A DNA stretch of 64,000 nucleotides from Patescibacteria group bacterium UBA5532. GTDB lineage: Bacteria; Patescibacteriota; Gracilibacteria; BD1-5; UBA2023. Made by a program: the position numbers and the translations under genes. Under the pieces are notes generated by a model. The model did no database searches and was not told where the DNA came from. It worked only from the letters and a program-made list of their open reading frames with translations. This document shows, piece by piece, positions 56,922 to 64,000 of the stretch; position 1 is the first letter of the stretch; the number at the start of each line of letters is the position of its first letter. The DNA is taken from positions 1 to 64,000 of the forward strand of contig DINU01000018.1 of the NCBI GenBank assembly GCA_002426885.1. Direction: 5' to 3'.

Positions 56922-56988
56922 AGAAAGCGTCGATCGACGCTTTCTAGAAACAAGCTCCCACACATAAACCGCCTTTCGGCGGTCTTTT
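56922..56988. other. Two adjacent hairpins, one a plus-strand terminator
   Basis: A perfect 24-bp palindrome (56922-56945, centred on cgatcg) is followed by a second hairpin, accgcc with ggcggt, and a seven-T run (56968-56988) on the plus strand. No plus-strand gene ends here. The flanking genes, enolase and the TfoX-like gene, are both on the minus strand. It could be the 3' end of a small plus-strand RNA or a read-through block. Confidence 0.5.
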
Positions 56989-57022
56989 TTTATGTAGGGA
57001 AAAAATATCAGGGGGAAAAAAA

Positions 57023-57349
57023 CTACGATTTCTTCTTCGGTTTTGGCTCAGGAAGTTCTCTGAGGGAAATCCGAATCAGTTCACTGAGCCATTCTCGATC
57101 CTCGAGACGATCCTCGATCAGGAAGCTTGGCTTGGCACCAGGATATGCGGGCGCCTCGACCAGTGCTGTTCCGATGAATATGCGTCATCATTCTGTCGGC
57201 TTGATAAAAAGCGCATTATCACAGATGAGCGCAAAAATTTTCCCATCTGCGTAGAGTGCATACTCGCCGAACATTTTCCGCGCGGTGATATGTCCGACAT
57301 CTTCGATCTGCTCGATGACAAAATCTACAAATTCTGAACTGGAAGCCAT
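57023..57349 (-). CDS. TfoX N-terminal domain protein
   Basis: Encodes 108 residues and ends with TAG. It matches the TfoX N-terminal domain: SEFVDFVIEQIEDVGHITARKMFGEYALYADGKIFALICDNALFIKPTEGG, then PYPGAKP-like APAYPGAKPSFLIEDRLEDREWL. Two consecutive glycines (TEGG) are TGA codons. In competent bacteria the full protein activates competence genes; single-domain versions have unknown roles. The C-terminus is Pro/Lys-rich. The pilus peptidase and pilin in this window make a competence link possible but unproven. Confidence 0.85.
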
Positions 57350-57378
57350 ACGATATACTCATTATGATATAAAAAAAT

Positions 57379-57588
57379 CTATTCCGGAAAGATAGCATGA
57401 AGTGTGCCCCCGTGCGATGAGAAGAGAGGCGAATGAATGCTGGCTTCCTTGTACAATTCATGAACTGCTTTCTGAATAGGCTCTTCTCATGCTTCGGTGT
57501 CCATCTGGGAGACTCACGTTCATCCTGAGAATTCTGCTTTTCTCGCCCTGAGAAGTAGTTCCTGTTTTTCATGAAAAAGAAAAATCAT
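57379..57588 (-). CDS. Possible truncated Nudix-like ORF
   Basis: Reading TGA as glycine, 69 residues ending in TAG show LLLRARKAEFSGG, then EAGEEPIQKAVHELYKEASI. This has the flow of a Nudix box (G, then E, then a helix with A-x-x-E-L-x-x-E-A), but the usual R-E-x-x-E-E-x-G is changed. It is too short for a whole Nudix hydrolase, so it would be a remnant. Two glycine TGA codons occur. The gap 57350-57663 contains nothing else I can support. Confidence 0.35.
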
Positions 57589-57663
57589 GCTTCAGTGCCC
57601 GACAGAGTAATCCGTGCTATGAATTTTTTTTCTGGGCAATATTGGAGCATCTCTATTTCTCGT

Positions 57664-59160
57664 TTATCTTAGGAGTGACTTCCCTTCCATCACCTGAGGA
57701 ATCGGCATTTTCATGACGGCAAGCACCGTCGGAGCGACATCGACAAGTCATCCAGTCGGCAGAGTCGACTGTACGATGCCATGAGAAATATACCAGAATG
57801 GAACTGGATTGGTCGTATGTGCTGTCTGTGGATGTGCGGTATCGCCCATATTTTCGCAGTTTCCATGATCCGCCGTGATACAGAGTGCGATATTTTTCGC
57901 ATCACATATCCGGATGAAATCCTGCACGACGCGGTCGAGTGCCTCGACTGCCTTCGCCCCTGCTTCGAGTTTTCCACTATGACCGACCATATCGCCATTC
58001 GCGAGATTAATAACGTAAAAATCAAAGTCATCACTTTTTTCTCGGAAAACCGCGAGAATCTCATCGGCGCTCATATCAGGATCGCGATCGTACCCTCACT
58101 CGACCTTATGTGATGGCACGAGAATGTGTTCTTCTCATGGAAAAGGCTCCGTACGAATCCCATTAAAGTATCGTGTCACATGTGCGAATTTCTCTGTTTC
58201 AGCAAGATGAAGCTGACGAAGTCCTGCATCTGAGATCACAGATGCGAGCGTCACTTCTATCGTGTGACGATCGATGAGCACCTTTCATGGAAATCCGTCG
58301 TAGAATTTCGTCATCGTAAAGACATGGAGGTGTCGCGGTGATGTAAACTCAGCAGATATATGCGATGTATCTCAGACAAGAAGCTCTGTCATCTGACGTC
58401 AGCGATCAGGACGGAAGTTAAAGACGAGAACGGCATTACCATCTCGGATCGGCTCCTGTCCCACGAAAAATGCTGGCTCGATAAATTCATCATACGTCCC
58501 CGTATCATACATTTTCTGCATATATGCCTCTGGGGAAAGTGTCGTCGGATTCTCGCCACACATCGCCCGATACGCACGTTCTGTACGAGTCCAGTTATTA
58601 TCGCGATCCATCGCGAAGTAGCGTCCACCGATACTCGCGATCGAGACATTCGGAAAATCCTGAAGAAACGCAAGAATCTCCCCCATATACGTACGACTCT
58701 CCTCGATCCCAGAATCACGACCATCTGTCCAGAGATGGAGGAATACGCGACGATCCGATGGGATCAGACGAATGAGCTCATAGAGATGCTTCTGATATGC
58801 ATGCACTCCTGCGAATCCGATCATACCTGCGAGATGGAGAGTACCCTCTGACGCGAGAAATTCCTGCCATGCAGGAAGTGCAGAAAAAGTTCATGCCTCA
58901 AAATGATCATTGATCTCCAGCAGAGACTGTTTTACGATCTGTCCTGATCCGATCGTCATATGTCCGACCTCCGAATTTCCCATGAAGCCATCGAGCAGTC
59001 CGACGGCGCGTCCTGATGCCTCGAGGCGGGTATAGTTTGGTGTAGAAAAAAGCCCATCGAACGTCTGTTTTGATCCAGCCTGTGTGATGGAATTTTCTAG
59101 AGGAGTATCGTCATTGATCCCGAATCCGTCGAGAATCAGAAGTGCAAGTCGCTCAGTCAT
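57664..59160 (-). CDS. gpmI: 2,3-bisphosphoglycerate-independent phosphoglycerate mutase
   Basis: Encodes 498 residues and ends with TAA. Metal and catalytic blocks of the alkaline-phosphatase-like fold are present: [29 protein letters not shown] with the phosphoserine, [54 protein letters not shown] and [12 protein letters not shown]. It interconverts 3- and 2-phosphoglycerate using manganese. It lies upstream of eno on the same strand. Confidence 0.97.
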
Positions 59161-59292
59161 AGAAAAAATAAAAAGTGTCCTGATTGTATGAGGAAGCGAA
59201 AAAGAGTCAAAAGAAATCACTCCTCTCCAGTATCACTCTTATATTCACATGACGCATGCATTCTGTGATATTTTCCTCTTTTCTTCGGAATA

Positions 59293-60237
59293 TTACCTGA
59301 GAGTATCCTTCTGGGCAAACATATGAACAGATATAATCTCTGGTTTCTTTGGGGACTCCACTGGAAATATAAGATGTACTTCTAGACATAGTGACACCGT
59401 GAGATATGCCAGATTTCCAGAAGGGTAGATTATTCTTTTGCGTTCTTTGGCAAGTGTATCACGCTGTGCCTGTGTAAGTAGGAAAGATATTCCATCTATC
59501 GTTATGTGATCATCGGAGCCAGGACCTGGATCTCGGAGTGTGATAATCGCCTCAGAAGGACGATAGAGCAACATATCCTCTCCCCCTTCCATTTCGATAG
59601 GTGGATATATCTTTCATGGAATCGACACATACTCACGTGGATCGTAGACAATCTTTCTATCATCTGTTGTCCCGAACATGCCAGAGAATGTAAATACTTC
59701 CTTATCCTCTCACATCCGAAACCACTCTTCATCACTCGTTCGATGGACGATATAATGTTCCTGAATTTCCTTATTTTTTCCTGTCAATATGAGGATTTGT
59801 GGCTGTGGCTCCGTGGATTGTGTGAGATTATGAAGGATTCTTTTCCCTCTGGAAAAAGAGACGACAGAATATGGAATACCCCATCGATCGAGCTGTTCCC
59901 GAAGTTTCTCCAGGGAGGAAAAACGAAGCTTCTGAACGATCGTCCAGTGTGGAATAGAGTCAGTATTCAGAATCGTATCGATAGGAAGAAGATCTTCTTC
60001 CGTAGGTTCCTGTGATTTATCCGATGCGATTTTCCTATCCCTCTCCTCCTGAATCTGCACTTTCTGGTCTGAGATAATTCATACAAGTGTGTCTCCATTT
60101 TCTCTGTGCTGAGATAACTGAATCAGCCTCAGAAGCGATAGAACGCCTATCCGCTCCAGAGCTCATATCTCTGGCTCGAGATTTCAGATGTATTGTTGAT
60201 AATCCCGAGAAATATCATCAAGATGATTTACTTCCAT
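59293..60237 (-). CDS. Hypothetical protein in an uncharacterised operon
   Basis: Encodes 314 residues and ends with TAA. The first 90 residues are helical and contain QYIGNLEPEIGALERIGVLSLLRLIQLSQHREN. The middle holds a predicted alpha/beta region (LRFSSLEKLREQLDRWGIPYSVVSF, QILILTGKNKEIQEHYI), and the last part a beta-rich block (EVHLIFPVESPKKPEIISVHMF). It is soluble. I do not recognise a family. TGA codons fall at four or more places. It follows the frameshifted gene at 60252 closely and shares its promoter. Confidence 0.65.
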
Positions 60238-60251
60238 GTTGTTTTTATTAA

Positions 60252-60768
60252 TTATCTTCGAAGAAAAGTTACATGAAAGTGATGACCAGTAGACCCTCCA
60301 CACACATCGGAAAGAATATTCTTCACCCTCTGCACGCTGAGATTCACAAGAGAGGGTGAATTGATTTGCATTTCCTGTAAGAGATATCGTATAGGATCCG
60401 AGAGATACCCTATATGGGGGTGATAATTCTCATACGATAGCATGACATTCGGTCATGTACTGCATTGTTTCTTGGGTTACATCCTCTATTTCTGAAAATG
60501 TACGAAGATTCGTGTGAGAAGCTTTTACCTGATTCCATGCAGTATTCGATGGCATTCGCTCTATAATCTGGGTGATATTCCCACGTATCTTCTGAATAAG
60601 ATGAGCAACATCACACTCTTCGGGTACGACGAGACGAAGACATCTCTTCCCATGGAGAACGACGTTATATACCGTGACCCCCACCTGAGAAAGATAATTC
60701 TGTAGTGGCTCTAGATGGTAGGGATACACATCTTTTGTACCAGTAGAGAGGAAAACATTCTTTGACAT
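60252..60768 (-). pseudogene. Hypothetical protein with frame change
   Basis: From the ATG at 60768, just below a good promoter, an open frame encodes SKNVFLSTGTKDVYPYHL, then VLHGKRCLRLVVPEECDVAHL and ETMQYMTECHAIV. There a TGA occurs at 60430-60432. A second frame from ATG 60443 continues with EMQINSPSLVNLSVQRVKNIL and GGSTGHHFHVTFLRR, ending in TAA at 60252. The second frame looks like true protein while the read-through of the first does not. The span of 517 bases is one more than a multiple of three. Possibly one 170-residue protein with an indel, or two overlapping genes. Function unknown. Confidence 0.5.
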
Positions 60769-60780
60769 GCGATGACACTG

Positions 60781-60862
60781 ATTATTTGAGAAATATACAA
60801 TTATTTCATATAAAGTCAATTGTATATTAAGAATACATATGTACTGATAATTCTCAAATAAT
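60781..60862. promoter_or_regulatory. Divergent regulatory region with 12-bp inverted repeats
   Basis: On the minus strand TTGACT (60814-60819) and TATATT (60792-60797) are 16 bp apart and drive the 60768 operon. Two exact 12-bp inverted repeats, attatttgagaa (60781-60792) and ttctcaaataat (60851-60862), bracket the region, 70 bp apart. The first overlaps the -10 box and start site. A likely paired operator; argS starts about 100 bp away on the plus strand. Confidence 0.6.
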
Positions 60863-60964
60863 GTAAAAGACGATTCTCACTTGAAAGAATAGAGAATTCA
60901 ATACAATACAGAGAGAAGCCTCGAGAAATAATCGAGATGCTACTTTTTATCCCAGAAAAATCCT

Positions 60965-62701
60965 ATGAATCCCGTCATTATCACAATACAAGAAACAATA
61001 CATGAACTGTTCTGAGTGGACTTCACCCCCGAGATCACCCCGACTCCGAAGCCAGAACTCGGAGAATACTGCTTTCAGGTTTTTTCCCTTGCGAAAATCC
61101 TCCGCAAAAATCCGAACGAAATCGCTCAGATCATCGCCGAGAAACTCCGAGAGGAATCATCTCTTTTCACGGGGACGAACACCGTCGGTGGATATGTGAA
61201 TTTCTCGCTTTCTGATGGACTCTGGATGAATATTTTCAGAGAGATCAGGACGACTCCAGAAGAGAAAAAAAATGAGACGATTCTCGTCGACTATTTCGCT
61301 GCGAATATCGGGAAACCGCTTCATATCGGGCATATCTGTACAGCAACGATCGGACAATCGATCCTGAATGTGTATGCATTTCTCGGATATACGACGATCG
61401 GCGATAGTCATCTCTGAGACTGGGGCGGAATCTTCGGGAAGCTGATCACTGGATTTCAGAAGTATGGATCAGAGGAAAAGCTCGATGCCGATCCGATCGC
61501 ACATCTCCTCGATATTTATGTAAAAATCTCCGCCGATATAAAGACGGATGAGTCCGTCGCCGAAGCATGTCGTAATACCTTCCAGAAGCTCTCATCATGA
61601 GACTCGGAGATGATCGCCTTCTGGAAAAAATTCACGCAGCATACACTTGATGAAGCTGAGAAAGTCATCGCTTTTCTGAATGTACATCCCGACTATTCGA
61701 TCGGGGAAAGCTTCTATGAAGGACTTCCCCTTCCGAAGCTCGGCGATCAGCCAGATCTTGTCTACGATATGAAGTCTGTCGTCGAGGAACTCATCGAGAA
61801 GCAGATCGCGACACAGAATGAAGATGGCTCTGTGGGGATTGTTTTTCCAGAAGAGACGAAGATACCATCGTGTATCCTCGCGAAAAAAGATGGGACGCAT
61901 GGCTATCTCGCATCTGATCTCGCCTGCATCAAGTATCGTACTACGAACGGATGGAATCCAGAAAAAATTATCTACTGCACGGATGTGCGACAGGAGCTTC
62001 ATTTTCGTCAGCTTTTCTGGACCGCAGAACATGCATGGGCTGATCTACTCGCAGGAAAAGAACTCATTCACGTGATGAATGGATTTATTTCACTGAAAGA
62101 AGGGGCGATGTCGACGCGAGAATGACGATTTATCGAGCTTAAGAATCTGATCGAGGAGAGTTTCTCACGGACAGAGAAAATCCTCACAGAAAAAAATATT
62201 CATCTAAGCGAGGAAAATAAAAAAGCGATCGCGATGGGTGCGATCCAGTATTCATATCTCTCAGTGGATCGCGAACGTGATATTATTTTCGACTGGGATA
62301 AGGCACTGAGCTTCGAAGGAAACTCGGGTCCATATATTCAGTATGCGTATGTCCGAGCGAAGAAGCTCGCTGATGAAGCACGAAAACGCGGCATTTTTCC
62401 AGAAGAAAAAAATCTCAGAGAAGCAAATCTCGTGGTTCATGATCGGCTCTTGATACGAATGCTCGCACAATTTCAGGAAAAAGTGATGCTCACGGCGAAA
62501 ACCCAGAAACCCCATCATCTCGCTGTTTTTCTCTATGAGCTTGCCGTGACACTGAATGCGTTCTATGTCCATACGCCGAAGATTCTCGAGGAGAAAAATC
62601 CTGAAGTGCGAGACTTTCGTCTCGCACTGATCGAGAAAACAGGAGAAATGCTACAGGTGGGATTCGGACTTCTCGCGATCGATATGCCGAGTGAGATGTA
62701 G
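60965..62701 (+). CDS. argS: Arginyl-tRNA synthetase
   Basis: Encodes 578 residues and ends with TAG. An N-terminal tRNA-recognition domain precedes VDYFAANIGKPLHIGHI (HIGH motif), SHLGDWGGIFGKLI with TGA for Gly, and ASDLACIKYR. The KMSKS-type loop is GAMSTREG. Then come SVDRERDIIFDWDKALSFEGNSGPYIQYAYVRA and the DALR anticodon-binding helices (ALIEKTGEMLQVGFGLLAI). It charges tRNA-Arg. It diverges from the uncharacterised operon across the paired inverted repeats. Confidence 0.97.
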
Positions 62702-62735
62702 AGGAGAAAGTGAGGATGTATAAATCTAGAAAAAA

Positions 62736-63302
62736 CTATGGCTCATATTTCTGAAGTTCAAGTAGACACAAGTCAATCGTCCATTGAAATTGCATTGGCA
62801 GTCACCATGGATTGGAGTTCGTCATATTAAAATCTCGTACCCGCTCGAGAAGTTCCATGATAGATTCTTTTTGCTCTTTCGTGAGAGTCATTTCTCCTCG
62901 CCCAAGAGACCAACGGATGGAATTAATGAGGGCTGATTGGGTTGATCCATCGAGAAATATAGCCCCATATAACTCATGATTATAGTCCCTTTCAGTAAGA
63001 AAGTTATAAATCCATTCTATTGGAATGAGATTATCAGGATCAAATATAATTTCTGGAGTACGTTCATACTCAAGTACAAAACCAATGAGGCGATAGTAGT
63101 AGAGTTTTTTCCGATCTGTTTCTGTCAAAAGATAAATTTTCTCTGTTTGCTGAGGAATTCATGTTGTATATTCTTGTGTGATATTGCCTGGGGTTCTTTC
63201 TCTGAGAAATAAGAAAGAAAATAATACACCCGCCAATATGCAGAGTATGATAAGAAATATTTTATGTTTCTTAGAAAGAGAAGATGTGGAAAGTTGGTGC
63301 AT
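62736..63302 (-). CDS. Membrane-anchored hypothetical protein
   Basis: Encodes 188 residues from the ATG at 63302 and ends with TAG; TGA codons near residues 48 and 167 are glycine. One N-terminal transmembrane helix (KIFLIILCILAGVLFSFLFL) is followed by an extracytoplasmic helical part with LTETDRKKLYYYRLIGFVLEYE, an IPIEWIYNFLTERDYNHELYGAIFLDG segment and LTKEQKESIMELLERVRDF. No family recognised. The standard code would cut the last 22 residues. It converges on argS. Confidence 0.65.
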
Positions 63303-63374
63303 AATGAATATCTGAGAAAAAGCCGAATTTTCGTAAAGAATCAAAAATCAGGAAATGAAGTACACAAATGAACA

Positions 63375-63899
63375 CTACGACTTCATAACCAAATCTTTCA
63401 GCGGTATGGTATGAAATCGGAGAGCACTTTTCTCAAACTGAAGAGTGATGGCAGGATTTGGGTCTTGTCAATCCACTTTCCCTTCAGCATATTTCACAAT
63501 ATACTGATTGTTCTTTGGTTCTAGAATATTTCCATACTGTTTCTCTATTCTATCTCGGAGGATAACAAGAGATGGTGTATAATCACCGAGCACCCCCTCG
63601 ATATGATCCCATCATCCTTTTGTAGCTCATTCTTTTGGATACATAAACTCGAGTACTTCGATTTTCTGATGAAGAAAAGTTACTGGTTCTTCGAGAATGT
63701 ACACAAGAATGGGTCTTCATGAAATTATGGCAGTATCGATACAGTATCCCGATGTATCGAGAGTTTTTTTACATTCTTCCACATCCTGAAATGTCGATCT
63801 ATATGCGATATGATCAACCGTGAGTCGATCAAGCGATATATTCAAAGAATCAAGATCTTGCTGAAGTTGCTGTAAAAATGAATCAAGGGTAGAAAACAT
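63375..63899 (-). CDS. YecM/glyoxalase-fold-like protein
   Basis: Encodes 174 residues and ends with TAG. It contains LTVDHIAYRSTFQDVEECKKTL near residue 30 and KGWDHIEGVLGDYTPSLVIL near 100, the paired His/Glu pattern of YecM-family proteins, which have a vicinal-oxygen-chelate-like fold and unknown function. Three or more glycines are TGA. The gene begins 100 bp before the end of the window; nothing further is visible in 63900-64000 except AT-rich sequence that may hold its promoter. Confidence 0.72.
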
Positions 63900-64000
63900 G
63901 GTGAAAAAATTAAGAATTATTTTTTAAGATTATTTTTGCAGACTGGTTAATTAGGTATCTGGCAGGACATACTCTCATAATTGTATCAAGATTTCTAGAT

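Noticed and set aside
57219..57572. 117-codon ORF between the TfoX-like gene and gpmI
   Set aside because: It is in another frame, overlaps the TfoX-like gene, and is rich in Arg/Ser/His like other shadow frames.

Overview
The window looks like a chromosomal segment of a Candidate Phyla Radiation bacterium that reads UGA as glycine (translation table 25), i.e. Absconditabacteria (SR1) or Gracilibacteria (BD1-5). Almost every long gene has in-frame TGA codons, and these fall on invariant glycines: the P-loops of PPK2 and an ABC transporter, the DTPGH box of LepA, the PGRGSAAG block of DnaE, LIQEGNVG of the sigma factor, and the GDSHLGDWGG block of ArgS. All genes called here end in TAA or TAG. 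The coordinates below therefore run through TGA codons; read with the standard code the region would look like dozens of fragments. No tRNA, rRNA, CRISPR array or insertion sequence was recognised.

Layout: 0-11 kb, cell envelope: a lipoprotein, a large modular secreted protein, Lgt, a LemA-like protein, a polyprenyl-phosphate sugar transferase, a ValS-like protein that has lost its synthetase signatures, and a secreted M23/lysozyme-like hydrolase. 11-15 kb: PPK2, an HXXEE membrane protein and LepA. 15.2-19.05 kb: an AT-richer two-gene island encoding a 953-residue protein with an N-terminal diaminopimelate-epimerase (DapF) fold and a VanX-type D-Ala-D-Ala dipeptidase; this is the most novel-looking locus. 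19-22 kb: an AstE/aspartoacylase-like gene with a frameshift, chorismate mutase with a disrupted start, prephenate dehydrogenase and a class II amidotransferase. 22-35 kb: an FtsA-like protein plus a baseplate-J-domain membrane protein, then DnaG, RpoD and DnaE, a frameshifted AlkD, and RecX. 35-42 kb: CysS, a tiny His-rich exported peptide behind a strong promoter with a palindromic operator, a cysteine-peptidase-like protein, an HTH protein, PyrH and MurF. 42-49 kb: membrane proteins, RecO, prepilin peptidase, a pilin and other exported proteins. 49-54 kb: a secreted M23 protein, a solute-binding protein and an acetyltransferase. 54-64 kb: an ABC exporter, enolase, a TfoX-like protein, phosphoglycerate mutase, an uncharacterised operon behind a divergent operator, ArgS, and two small proteins.

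Together the genes show a small-genome cell with complete replication and translation factors, lower glycolysis, its own peptidoglycan synthesis and remodelling, a type IV pilus assembly component and many surface proteins. Intergenic gaps of 250-500 bp are largely filled by a dispersed, degenerate repeat family. Four genes carry apparent one- or two-base frame changes, which may be assembly errors or real decay.
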